A DNA stretch of 64,000 nt from Martinezella lusitana. GTDB lineage: Bacteria; Pseudomonadota; Alphaproteobacteria; Rhizobiales; Rhizobiaceae. Below, piece after piece: positions 19,468-27,112 of the stretch (positions are counted from its first letter, which is position 1; each line of letters starts with the position of its first letter). The stretch spans positions 62,001-126,000 of the forward strand of contig NZ_JAFEVL010000036.1 of NCBI RefSeq assembly GCF_016901135.1, given 5' to 3'. Under the pieces are notes generated by a model. It ran no database searches. It saw only the letters and a program-made list of their open reading frames with translations, and was not told the origin of the DNA. A program made the position numbers and the translations under genes.

Positions 19468-20987
19468 CAGCCATAGATCCCGTGCAGAAACCATTTGGCC
19501 GTTCCGGTCGCGGGATCCACACCATCGCCGGAGCGATAGACCCAGAAGCGATTACCGTCCTCATCCTCGACAGAATAGTAGTCCCTGACAGCCTCCATCT
19601 CGGAGGAGCGGACCCACCACTCTCCGAACACCCGTTCCGGTCCGTCGCCTCGCTGGATGCGCCGGCGCTTGCCGCGCCAGGTCATGGACGCCGGCGGGTG
19701 GTCGGGTGTGAGCGCAATCACCTCGATCCGTTCAGGGTGTTTCAGCATCCGGCTCGGCCGCGGCCAACGGGTCGGCCAGGCCTGACCCAGCTTTTCCGAA
19801 ACGGGGGAGACGCGGCCGACATTGCGCTCGGGAACGTCGCTTTCGACAGGGGCCAGCCGGTACATGCGCTGGCCGCGATTTCCAAGACTATCGAGCAGCG
19901 GCGTGACATCGACGACGGTTTCTTCGACAAGCGCGGAAATCGATTGCTTCTCTTCGAACGGCTCGATCATCGTCGCGGCAAGAGACAGTTTCTCGATGCC
20001 GAAACCGGGATCGATTTTCTCGATGCTGGAACAGAGAAGCTTTGTCAGATGGGGGATGTCACGCACCGGCTTTGCCGTGCCGGCACGCAGCGACTGCAAC
20101 GTGTTGTCGACGCGGTAGATGATCAGGTCGGCGCGGCGAACGCCCTGCCCGCGCGTCTCCAACACGGCACAGAGTTCGACCACCAGCTTGCCGATATATT
20201 TGGCGATGGTTTCGGCAGCCCCGATCGGCTCAGGAAAGGATCTGATCACTTCGATCAGGTCCGCTGTGCGAATGGGGTCGATCGGTTCGACGACGCGTCC
20301 GAACATCTGATCGAGCCTGCGGCCGACCTCCGGCCCAAAACGCAGAGCCAAAGGCGCCCGCGGCGTTGCCGAAAGTTCGCCGACGGTCCGGAACCCGAGT
20401 ACCGCCAGGCCGCTGACGATGCCGGAAGGCAGGCGAAGGCTGGAAATTGGCAGGTTAGCGACAGCTTTGGCTGTCTCACCAACCGGCACAATAATCACCT
20501 CACGCCGCGTGGCGCGAGCAATGGCATGGGCAATGCCCAAGGTGTCGGCGATGGCGCCGCGGGCTTGAAGACCGTGACCTCTCAACGCGTTGACAAGACC
20601 AGTCAGCATCGGCAACTCACCGCCGCGCAGATGGTCGGCCCCCTCGGTATCCATGACAATGCCATCGGGACCGTCCATCGCCACGACCGGCGTATATTGG
20701 CGCAGCATCCATAGCGCCAGGCGCTCGATTGCCAAGGCATCACCTTGTCGATCGGCATCGACCAGATGCAGGCCGGATATCATCGCCTGGGCTTTGGCGG
20801 CGGGCATGCCGATGCGGACGCCCGCCTTGAAGGCCGCAGCGTCGATTGCCGCAACGCTGCGTTTTGATCCACTGCGCGCAACGACCACAACTGGTGTATC
20901 AGGCAGAATTCCGGGCTCCGCGCGCCTGATCCTGTCCGTCGCGAGCGTGGGGAGAAAGACTGATACGACCCGTGGCATCGCAGGCAC
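19467..20987 (-). CDS. imuB: ImuB, Y-family polymerase-like mutagenesis protein
   Basis: A 506-residue DinB/UmuC-fold protein. It is the non-catalytic adaptor of the ImuABC mutasome, which normally contacts the beta clamp and DnaE2. The polymerase-like N-terminus reads [17 protein letters not shown] in place of the DxDxFYA active site, as in other ImuB proteins, so catalysis is not expected. The C-terminal region ends with [25 protein letters not shown] (quoted in part: [15 protein letters not shown]), a typical ImuB ending. Starts at GTG 20987 or ATG 20978 are both possible. It overlaps the end of imuA by about 80 bases and the start of dnaE2 by three, so all three are coupled. Confidence 0.95.
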   Translation of the reverse strand: MPAMPRVVSVFLPTLATDRIRRAEPGILPDTPVVVVARSGSKRSVAAIDAAAFKAGVRIGMPAAKAQAMISGLHLVDADRQGDALAIERLALWMLRQYTPVVAMDGPDGIVMDTEGADHLRGGELPMLTGLVNALRGHGLQARGAIADTLGIAHAIARATRREVIIVPVGETAKAVANLPISSLRLPSGIVSGLAVLGFRTVGELSATPRAPLALRFGPEVGRRLDQMFGRVVEPIDPIRTADLIEVIRSFPEPIGAAETIAKYIGKLVVELCAVLETRGQGVRRADLIIYRVDNTLQSLRAGTAKPVRDIPHLTKLLCSSIEKIDPGFGIEKLSLAATMIEPFEEKQSISALVEETVVDVTPLLDSLGNRGQRMYRLAPVESDVPERNVGRVSPVSEKLGQAWPTRWPRPSRMLKHPERIEVIALTPDHPPASMTWRGKRRRIQRGDGPERVFGEWWVRSSEMEAVRDYYSVEDEDGNRFWVYRSGDGVDPATGTAKWFLHGIYG

Positions 20988-21654
20988 CTATTTCAAATTC
21001 TGCGGCTTCTCCCGCTCTTGCTCTGATCAATTCCGCCAGCCACCGTGCCCGCCCGATACCGGGCACGGGCAGCGGCTCGGACGGCAGGACGCTGATGCGC
21101 CATCGTGTCGTGGCGGCTGTCGGCTGCCCGAAATCAGCTGCCTCCGTCGGGCGACGCCATCGTCGAAGCGCAATGCCAATCGTTCCTGAAGCCTCGGCCG
21201 CCAGTTGCAGGCGTCGCGAGGCGGTCATGGGCAGGCGCACAAGCTCGGCAACGACGGCGCCAAGTCCACCAAAACGCAGCCCCTCTTCGAAATTGGTCAG
21301 CACGTCCTCTTCCCGGTCGGCCTCGACATAGATCACTCGATCATGATGGAGGCCTGCCTGTGCCAATGCCGGCGCAAACAGATCCGGCCGTGTCAGGCAC
21401 CAGAGCACGTCGCCCTTCGTGCGCGCGACGATCCCGGCGACGAACAGAGCGGCGGCCGCGCCATGCACCGCGTCGGCGCCACCACCGGCCACTTCGTGCA
21501 GTGCGCCGCGGGCCAGCCCACCACCGGGTAGCTTTGCGTCGATCTCGGCAATACCGAACGACAGCACCTCGCCCTTGCGTGCAGCTCCGCCTTCAAGCCG
21601 CCGGATGCGGTCCTGAAGTTCGAAAATGACGGGGTTGGCGGCAGTGATGGGCAT
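20899..21654 (-). CDS. imuA: ImuA, RecA/SulA-like mutagenesis protein
   Basis: A protein of about 251 residues at the head of the mutagenesis operon. It resembles ImuA by the RecA-like opening (LSFGIAEIDAKLPGGGLARGALHEVAG), the VLWCLTRPDLFAPALAQAGL segment and the C-terminal TRWRISVLPSEPLPVPGIGRARW block (quoted by parts). ImuA is thought to bind ImuB and regulate the mutasome. The start at ATG 21654 leaves room for a promoter after the LexA box at 21703-21717; a start at 21684 is possible. It is induced by DNA damage if the box is active. Confidence 0.9.
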   Translation of the reverse strand: MPITAANPVIFELQDRIRRLEGGAARKGEVLSFGIAEIDAKLPGGGLARGALHEVAGGGADAVHGAAAALFVAGIVARTKGDVLWCLTRPDLFAPALAQAGLHHDRVIYVEADREEDVLTNFEEGLRFGGLGAVVAELVRLPMTASRRLQLAAEASGTIGIALRRWRRPTEAADFGQPTAATTRWRISVLPSEPLPVPGIGRARWLAELIRARAGEAAEFEIGACDATGRISLSPHARDGQDQARGARNSA

Positions 21655-21702
21655 CGGTTTCCAACTTCGAGAGTGCATTTGCATAGCCAAAAAAGCTGAT
21701 AT

Positions 21703-21717
21703 GTTCTGTTTTTGTTC
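21703..21717. promoter_or_regulatory. LexA (SOS) box of the imuA operon
   Basis: GTTC-N7-GTTC, the alphaproteobacterial LexA recognition direct repeat, occurs exactly here. On the operon strand it reads GAAC-N7-GAAC and lies about 50 bases before the imuA ATG at 21654. LexA cleavage during the SOS response would release imuA-imuB-dnaE2. Confidence 0.85.
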
Positions 21718-21860
21718 TTTAAACACCAATGAGTCAACGGGCAAGAATCGGGTGGACTGCAGCCGGCATCACGCGACGGCTGTTGCTCAGTCGATTCATC
21801 AAGCAGATTCAATTCGATGCTGAATGTGATGAAAAATATCGTGAAAAAGAAAATAGAGAT

Positions 21861-22121
21861 ATGCCCGGCCTGCTGACGCTCAGAGATTTCAAGGGACCGG
21901 TGATTATCGTCGAATGTAAACCGTGCGGGCAAAAGGGCGAGCTTGATCGCAAGGCGCTGGTGAAACAGTTTGGCGCCAGCATGCGTTTTGTGGATCTGCG
22001 CCGTCGCATGGCGATGGGTTGCGACAAGATGCATTGTTCTGACGGGCAGGATAGATGCGGGACGGGATTTCCGTGTTTGCTGGAGGCGGCCGTAGTTCTT
22101 GAGCTGCAAAAGCCCACGTGA
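21861..22121 (+). CDS. Small cysteine-containing hypothetical protein
   Basis: An 86-codon frame starting MPGLLTLRDFKGPVII, with CKPC and later CDKMHCSDGQDRC and a further Cys. This suggests a small metal-binding (zinc-ribbon-like) protein. It diverges from imuA. The last residues (VVLELQKPT) may not be native, because the truncated group II intron begins in this neighbourhood and the original C-terminus could be lost. I do not recognise a function. Confidence 0.45.
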   Translation: MPGLLTLRDFKGPVIIVECKPCGQKGELDRKALVKQFGASMRFVDLRRRMAMGCDKMHCSDGQDRCGTGFPCLLEAAVVLELQKPT

Positions 22122-22192
22122 TCGGTGGAGCTCTCAAAGCTTGGTTGCATTCCGAAAGAGTCGGAAACATCGCCTTGAGCCGCATTGGATAG

Positions 22193-23597
22193 GAGGACGG
22201 CGTCCGGCAAAGGATAGGTGAGCAGACGTTCCTTGATGGAATTCGGCGAGAATTGCGCTCTGGCGCATACCAACCGAGCCCATCACGACGGAAGCTCATC
22301 CCCAAGCCGGGCAAACCGGGGCAGTTCCGACCCTTGGGCATTCCCACGGTAAAGGATCGCGTCGTCCAAGGCGCGGTCAAAGCAGTTCTCGAGCCAATCT
22401 TCGAGGCCCAATTCTGGCCTGTCTCCTACGGGTTTCGGCCCGGAAAGAGCACGCATGGGGCCTTGGAGCATATCCGGCTATCTCTCCAACCGCGCAAGCG
22501 GGAAGCGGATAGCCGACGGCACCAAATGCCATACAACTGGATAATCGAGGGCGACATAAAGGGCTGTTTCGACAACATCAACCACCACCACCTCATGGAG
22601 AGGCTACGCGCACGCGTGGCCGACCGGCGGGTGACGGGGTTGGTCGGGCAGTTCTTGAAGGCTGGCGTTCTGGCCGAGGATCAATTCCTACGTACAGATA
22701 ACGGCACGCCTCAGGGTGGGATCATCTCCCCGTTGCTGGCCAACATCGCACTGAGCGCGATCGAGGAACGCTACGAGCGATGGACCTATCACCGCACGAA
22801 AATCCGGAACCACCGCCTCTGCGACGAGGCGGCGGCGGCACTAAGCGCACGAGGACGGGATCGCCGGCTAGGACGCTGTGTGTTCTTCCCGATCCGATAT
22901 GCCGATGACTTTGTCGTGTTGGTTTCAGGCTCGGAGGAAGATGCCATCGCGGAGAAATCCGCCCTGGCGGATTACCTTCGGCGGACAACCGGTCTCGAAC
23001 TGTCACCGGAAAAGACCAGGATCACGGCAGTGACGGAAGGATTCGAATTCCTCGGATTCCATGTCGCAATGCGATGGGACAAACGATACGGGTATTTCCC
23101 CCGTATCGAGATACCCAAAGCAAAAGCCGCTGATCTGCGTCACAAGATCAAGGTACTCACCAAGGTCGATACGAATTTGGTGACCCTTGGTCACAAGCTC
23201 GACGAACTGAATCTCATCCTTCGCGGCTGGGCTGGCTACTATCGCCACTGCGCCAGAGCCGGAAAAGTGTTCACGGCTATCGACTGGTTCGTGACGCGCC
23301 GTATCTGGTGCTGGCTTCGCAAGAAGCGCCGAAAAGCACGGGTGCGCGACATCATGCGGTCCTTCGGACCGAGCCGTCGCCGCCCGACAAGACGCCTCTG
23401 GCAAGAGGGTTTGCACGAGCAGTATATTCTCGCGTGGATTCCTATTCGCCGGTTCCTTCTTGGCTGGATGAAAACGCCCAACTTTGCCATGTCTTCTGGA
23501 GAGCCGGATGCGTAACGAAAGGCGCACGTCCGGTTCGGCGAGAGGCGATGAGAGACCACCCGCCGCGAGGCGGCTAGGCGCTCATCGCCTACTCTAC
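22193..23597 (+). mobile_element. Group II intron, 5'-truncated, inserted in dinB
   Basis: The 3' part of a bacterial group II intron. It contains most of a reverse transcriptase/maturase ORF, a domain V hairpin at 23501-23536 (GAGCCGGATGCG pairing with CGCACGTCCGGTTC) and a domain VI-like hairpin leading to the 3' end. It ends at CTCTAC (23597), obeying the AY rule, and dinB coding sequence resumes at 23598. The several hundred bases of domain I-III expected upstream of the ORF are missing. So is the 5' dinB exon, so one deletion probably removed both. The element cannot splice by itself. Confidence 0.8.
22253..23515 (+). pseudogene. Group II intron reverse transcriptase/maturase, N-terminally truncated
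   Basis: A reverse transcriptase of the LtrA type. It opens at LRSGAYQPSPSRRKLIPKPG and has PLGIPTVKDRVVQGAVKAVL, SYGFRPGKSTHGALEHI, the GTPQGGIISPLLANI finger, the catalytic RYADDFVVLV motif and the maturase X domain (LNLILRGWAGYYRHCARAGK). In frame it can be read back to about 22193, where a TAG stops it. Intact relatives have some 60-100 more residues with the GVDG region, which is missing here. The stop at 23513-23515 lies inside domain V, as in related introns. Activity is doubtful because of the N-terminal loss. Confidence 0.85.
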
Positions 23598-24631
23598 CAT
23601 TTTATGCGTCAGTCGAGCAGCGAGACAACCCGGAGCTACGTGGGCTACCATTGGCCGTCGGCGGATCGGCGGCACGCGGTGTGGTGGCAGCAGCGAGTTA
23701 CGGGGCCCGAACCTTTGGCGTGCATTCCGCCATGCCGTCGGTGACCGCCAAGCGAAAATGCCCTGATCTGATCTTTGTACCGCCGCGCTTCGAGGTCTAT
23801 CGGCAGGTCTCGCAGCAGATCCGGGAAATCTTTGCCGAGTATACACCATTGATCGAGCCGCTGTCCTTGGACGAAGCCTATCTCGATGTCACCGAGAACC
23901 TGAAGGGAATGGAGATTGCCACCGAGATTGCGCTGGAAATCCGTGCGAGGATCAAGGCGGTTACCGGCCTCAACGCATCTGCCGGCATCTCCTACAACAA
24001 GTTTCTGGCCAAAATGGCGAGCGATCTGAACAAGCCGAATGGCCAAGCTGTCATCACGCCGAAGAACGGACCGGGGTTCGTCGAGGCCCTCCCCGTCAAG
24101 AAATTCCATGGCGTCGGGCCGGCCACCGCCGAGCGGATGAAACGTCATGGCATAGAGACGGGGCTTGATCTCAAGTCGAAGTCCCTCGCCTTCCTTCAAC
24201 AGAATTTCGGCAAGTCCGGTCCGTATTTCTACGGCATTGCCCGCGGCGTCGATGAACGGCAGGTTAGACCTGATCGCATCCGCAAGTCCGTCGGCGCGGA
24301 AGACACCTTCGTTGAAGACATCGACGATTTCGATCTCGCCAAAGCCGAGCTGCGGCCATTGGCCGAGAAAGTCTGGAGGTATTGCGAGGCGCACGACATC
24401 ACGGGGAAGACCGTGACTGTCAAAATCAAATATTCGGATTTTAGCCAGGGGACACGCAGCAGAACAGTGTCGGGATCCGTTTCGGACATCGAGATGATCC
24501 TGGACATTGCGGAGACGCTGCTCGCCTCTGTGTTCCCGTTCAAACGTCCAGTCCGGCTTTTAGGGATCACCCTTTCATCGCTCAACATGGAAGAATGCTG
24601 GCAAGAACCGCAGCTAGCTCTCGGACTCTGA
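23598..24631 (+). pseudogene. dinB: DinB (DNA polymerase IV), first ~10 codons lost
   Basis: The 344 codons from 23598 read HFYASVEQRDNPELRG, then PLAVGGSAARGVVAAASY, EPLSLDEAYLDVT (active-site acidic pair), GISYNKFLAKMASDL and KKFHGVGPATAERMK, ending in the little-finger domain. Everything except the first ten or so residues of DinB is present. The missing part should contain the first catalytic Asp (HxDMDxFYA). The group II intron abuts it. A restart at an internal codon would give a protein without that metal ligand. The adjacent mutasome operon explains its location; the gene is probably non-functional as a polymerase. Confidence 0.88.
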
Positions 24632-24650
24632 TGCAGCCGGCCCTGAAACG

Positions 24651-24810
24651 AAAAAGCCTGCCGCGGGAGGAGGTGCGGCAGGCTTTCCGAAAAGAACCGA
24701 ACAACGGCTGGGAGGAGGAGTGCCGCTGTTCCGACAGACGCCCCTTGGGAGGAGGAGTGGGTCGTCTGAATTCGAAGCTCTGCGGGAGGAGGTGCATCGC
24801 TTCGATGAAA
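24651..24810 (-). ncRNA. Anti-Shine-Dalgarno (cuckoo/CcsR-like) small RNA with four CCUCCUCCC hairpins
   Basis: On the minus strand there are four consecutive stem-loops at 24805-24772, 24768-24735, 24731-24699 and 24686-24653. Every loop contains CCUCCUCCC, complementary to a Shine-Dalgarno sequence. The stems differ in sequence while the loop is constant. The last has a perfect 12-bp stem (AAAGCCTGCCGC) followed by five U, so it is also a Rho-independent terminator. It lies downstream of a DUF1127 gene on the same strand. This is the arrangement described for the CcsR/CcaF1 locus of Rhodobacter and for alphaproteobacterial cuckoo RNAs. The 5' end is not determined; the RNA may be processed from the DUF1127 mRNA and may form one or two units of two hairpins each. 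Confidence 0.85.
24653..24686 (-). terminator. Rho-independent terminator of the sRNA operon
   Basis: A perfect 12-bp GC-rich stem with the 10-base loop ACCTCCTCCC, followed on the minus strand by a T-run (24655-24651). It also ends convergent to the dinB remnant, whose stop is at 24631. Confidence 0.85.
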
Positions 24811-24937
24811 CCAAGATACCCATTCCCTCCGCATATTAAATAGACCTTGCTGCAGTGCAGCTATGCGGGAAATGCACGGCCTAATTCTGCTGAGAGCGAT
24901 CTCCAACTCAGGGCTTCGTGGCAGGCCAGGCACGGAA

Positions 24938-24960
24938 ACGCCCGCGTCATCAGCGGGCGT
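24938..24960 (-). terminator. Hairpin between the DUF1127 gene and the sRNA hairpins
   Basis: ACGCCCGC-N7-GCGGGCGT forms an 8-bp GC stem followed on the minus strand by TTTCC. It could be a leaky terminator or processing barrier that separates the DUF1127 message from the downstream small RNA. Confidence 0.55.
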
Positions 24961-24992
24961 AGTGTCATTCAGGATGGGCAGGAAAAAGTCGC

Positions 24993-25139
24993 TTAGCGAG
25001 CGACCGACTGGCGGGCGACGCTGTGGATGTCGGCACGATTGATACCGAGGTCCTGCAGGTCGCGCGAGCTCATGCGGCCGAGTTCGGTAACCGTCTGACG
25101 ATACTTGCGCCAGTTATTGAAAGAGCGCGCCACGTTCAT
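24993..25139 (-). CDS. DUF1127 small basic protein
   Basis: A 48-residue protein: MNVARSFNNWRKYRQTVTEL followed by GRMSSRDLQDLGINRADI. The arginine-rich body and the L-x3-D-L-x2-D-L-G-I/N-R core define DUF1127. Proteins of this type are abundant under stress in alphaproteobacteria, and one (CcaF1 of Rhodobacter) has been reported to bind RNA and influence its linked CCUCCUCCC small RNAs. Here too such hairpins follow directly on the same strand. The ATG at 25139 has a purine-rich AAGGGG upstream; a longer frame to 25244 is rejected. A general-stress promoter-like pair lies 27-51 bases upstream. Confidence 0.93.
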   Translation of the reverse strand: MNVARSFNNWRKYRQTVTELGRMSSRDLQDLGINRADIHSVARQSVAR

Positions 25140-25165
25140 GATGATCCCCTTCCGTGAGGTCTTTT

Positions 25166-25190
25166 GACGCCAGCAACTTGCTTCAGTTCC
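25166..25190 (-). promoter_or_regulatory. EcfG-like general-stress promoter of the DUF1127/sRNA operon
   Basis: On the minus strand GGAAC (25190-25186) is followed after 16 bases by CGTC (25169-25166). This is close to the GGAAC-N16/17-CGTT consensus of the EcfG/RpoE4 general-stress sigma factors. The distance to the ATG leaves a leader of about 20 bases. One base of the -10 deviates, so this is a prediction. Confidence 0.5.
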
Positions 25191-25309
25191 AACGTCGTTT
25201 CGATGGTTGGAATATAGGCTCATGGACGTTCGCCGATAAGGCACAAGGTCTCAGGTCGGCCATGCGCTCGAAGCATGGGTCTAATCAGAAGATTGGCTGA
25301 AGGGGGCTA

Positions 25310-26302
25310 TCAGGCCCGGAACCGGTCGAAGGCGGTCAGCCGTTTGACTGGTGGATCGGCGTCCGGATAGCGGTAGATTTCGGCCCTGAGATAGCGCAGC
25401 TCATCATCGAGCACTTCTTCCCCAACCTCGATCCACCAGGATTTGAGACGACCATCGCTTCCGTCGGACCAGCGATAGCCTCGCGCCTTCAAGTGGTCCT
25501 TCATGTCGAAGGGACTGTTCTCCGCAAAGATCCGGACACGCGAAGTCTGGCTTGCTTCATAGAGTTCGGCGAAAGCGGTGGAAGCCGATCCGTCCACCTC
25601 GCGAGCCAGGACCTCCAGAAGTGCAAAGCAATCGTCGACCGCACGATGACCATCATGGAAGTAGCCCGCCTGCCCGATGAGGTAGCCGAGCTTGGTGCCT
25701 TCATAGCCGCGCAATGACCAGTCGATCTCAGAGTTGGAGCAGGCCCAGGCCTTGCCAGAAAACAGATGGGAAAAAGCCTCGCAGAATGGCCGGTCGAAAC
25801 CGGCATTGTGGGCGATCAGCAGGTCAGCCGGCTCAATCAGCGCCCGCAACGCAGCCATATCGATTGACTGCCCGGCTACCATGTCATCTGTGATCCCGGT
25901 GAGCCTGGTGATTTCGGGGGGAATGGAAATGCTCGGCTGTTGAAGCCCACCGTAGACCCCGGTGACGTCACCGATGTTTCCTTTGGCATCGAAGGTGAAA
26001 GCGATCATACCAATCTCGATGATCTCATCCTTGCGAGCATTAAGGCCCGTGGTCTCGGTGTCGAGGATGATGCCCTTGAGGGGGTACGCTGGCCGGGCGA
26101 ATGACGCGATTTCGCGCGGCATAAGTTTCTGCAGGATTCGATATCGACCTGTCTCCGAGAGGTGCCGAACCATGTCCTCTTCACTCATGGAGACGGCGGC
26201 CGGTTCGGACTTGGCGAATCTGGAAGCAGCCCGCGTGACCACCCGGTCGCGCGAAGCCTCTTCCGAAAACATGTCGAACTGTTCTGCCATTGTTTCTACC
26301 AT
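25310..26302 (-). CDS. DnaQ-family 3'-5' exonuclease (Pol III epsilon-like)
   Basis: A DEDDh exonuclease of about 330 residues. ExoI motif LKGIILDTETTGLNARKDEI has the Asp-Glu pair; ExoII is LLIAHNAGFDRPFCEAF; ExoIII is YFHDGHRAVDDCFALLEVL with the His-x4-Asp. The N-terminal 90 residues are an extra segment, and a C-terminal domain ends in WSDGSDGRLKSWWIEV. It is longer than the core epsilon subunit, so it may be a stand-alone repair exonuclease of a type common on rhizobial replicons. Start is uncertain between ATG 26302 and 26290. It is next to a mutagenesis locus but shows no LexA box. Confidence 0.9.
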   Translation of the reverse strand: MVETMAEQFDMFSEEASRDRVVTRAASRFAKSEPAAVSMSEEDMVRHLSETGRYRILQKLMPREIASFARPAYPLKGIILDTETTGLNARKDEIIEIGMIAFTFDAKGNIGDVTGVYGGLQQPSISIPPEITRLTGITDDMVAGQSIDMAALRALIEPADLLIAHNAGFDRPFCEAFSHLFSGKAWACSNSEIDWSLRGYEGTKLGYLIGQAGYFHDGHRAVDDCFALLEVLAREVDGSASTAFAELYEASQTSRVRIFAENSPFDMKDHLKARGYRWSDGSDGRLKSWWIEVGEEVLDDELRYLRAEIYRYPDADPPVKRLTAFDRFRA

Positions 26303-26353
26303 CACCCTGCCGCCGGTTCCCACCTTCAAAACACGGCGAGATCGGCAGATCAA

Positions 26354-26890
26354 CCACGTTGGTGCGAGGCATCATCAACAAGCCGAGCGACATTCACTAC
26401 AAATGGCGCGGTGCAAGTTGTGACGGCTTTCAGCCGTTGCGAAAGCGCCCAAGCTCGTAATGGGCATACCAGCTGTAGCGGGGCACCGCGAAAGCCGTTC
26501 GCCCCCCGCAAGACCGGTCAAAAGGGTTGCCGCAGGAGGTTTAGCATAGCGACGGCAATGCCGAAAACCGGGATCGACAGCCCCCGGCACGCGGGTCAGC
26601 TTTTGAAATCCCCGTCTGCTAAGTGCAATGATAGGACGCGGTAGATGCCATTTGAGTTTCTGGCTTTGGTTTGAAGTCGACTTATCCCGCAAAGCATGGA
26701 GGTGGCGCTGCCCCGTTCTTACACAGCATCGCCCCGCATGCCGCCCTGCAGACTTCTCAGTAGATTTAACTTTGAAAAATGGACGCCCGCCATCAGCGGG
26801 GTGATCGCATGCACAGCGATCCTGGGAGCGATCTCCACGGTATGGCTTGCTGATGTCGACTAAAGAATTGTTGGCATCGATCCTATGAAA
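26354..26890. other. Intergenic stretch, no gene recognised
   Basis: Short overlapping frames exist but none resembles a protein family or has a good ribosome binding site. The regulatory dyads of the ABC operon begin after 26890. Confidence 0.35.
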
Positions 26891-26923
26891 TCGCATGCAA
26901 TGATATCAACCTATTGCATGCGA
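26891..26923. promoter_or_regulatory. Perfect inverted repeat upstream of the ABC operon
   Basis: TCGCATGCAAT-N11-ATTGCATGCGA has perfect 11-base arms. It lies about 140-170 bases before the predicted sigma-54 start, the usual distance for an enhancer-binding activator. The same half-site recurs imperfectly at 27061-27087, so a GntR/FCD repressor binding both is the alternative. Confidence 0.7.
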
Positions 26924-27037
26924 ATTGAGCAAGCCGATATGTGATCGCCCCAAGTTTGTGCAAATCAGAAGCGTCAAGAAGGAGCTGGCTGCTCAGCATA
27001 GTTTTGAAAACGCTAAGTTTTCACAAGAATCGCAAAC

Positions 27038-27053
27038 TGGCACGCCCTTTGCA
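27038..27053 (+). promoter_or_regulatory. Sigma-54 (RpoN) promoter of the ABC operon
   Basis: TGGCACG-CCCT-TTGCA matches the -24/-12 consensus TGGCACG-N4-TTGCW at every fixed base, with ten bases between GG and GC. A transcript would start near 27064, about 50 bases before the substrate-binding-protein ATG. It implies an activator of the NtrC class and links the operon to nitrogen or carbon-source control. Confidence 0.85.
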
Positions 27054-27060
27054 TGAATAT

Positions 27061-27087
27061 AATCGCACGCACTTGTTGCATACGATT
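27061..27087. promoter_or_regulatory. Imperfect dyad overlapping the transcription start
   Basis: AATCGCACGCA-N5-TGCATACGATT has arms matching in nine of eleven bases and shares the half-site of the perfect repeat at 26891-26923. Its position across the predicted start site suits a repressor, most simply the GntR/FCD protein encoded in the operon. Confidence 0.55.
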
Positions 27088-27112
27088 TAACCAAGCCTGA
27101 AGGGAACAGAAA

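Noticed and set aside
19482..20714. A 410-codon plus-strand open frame
   Set aside because: It is a shadow of imuB. No start signal or conserved motif was seen.
24653..24805. GGGAGGAGG recurring four times, first considered as a CRISPR-like array
   Set aside because: The repeat is only nine bases, spacing varies (45, 37, 37) and each copy is the loop of a different hairpin. This fits structured RNA, not CRISPR.
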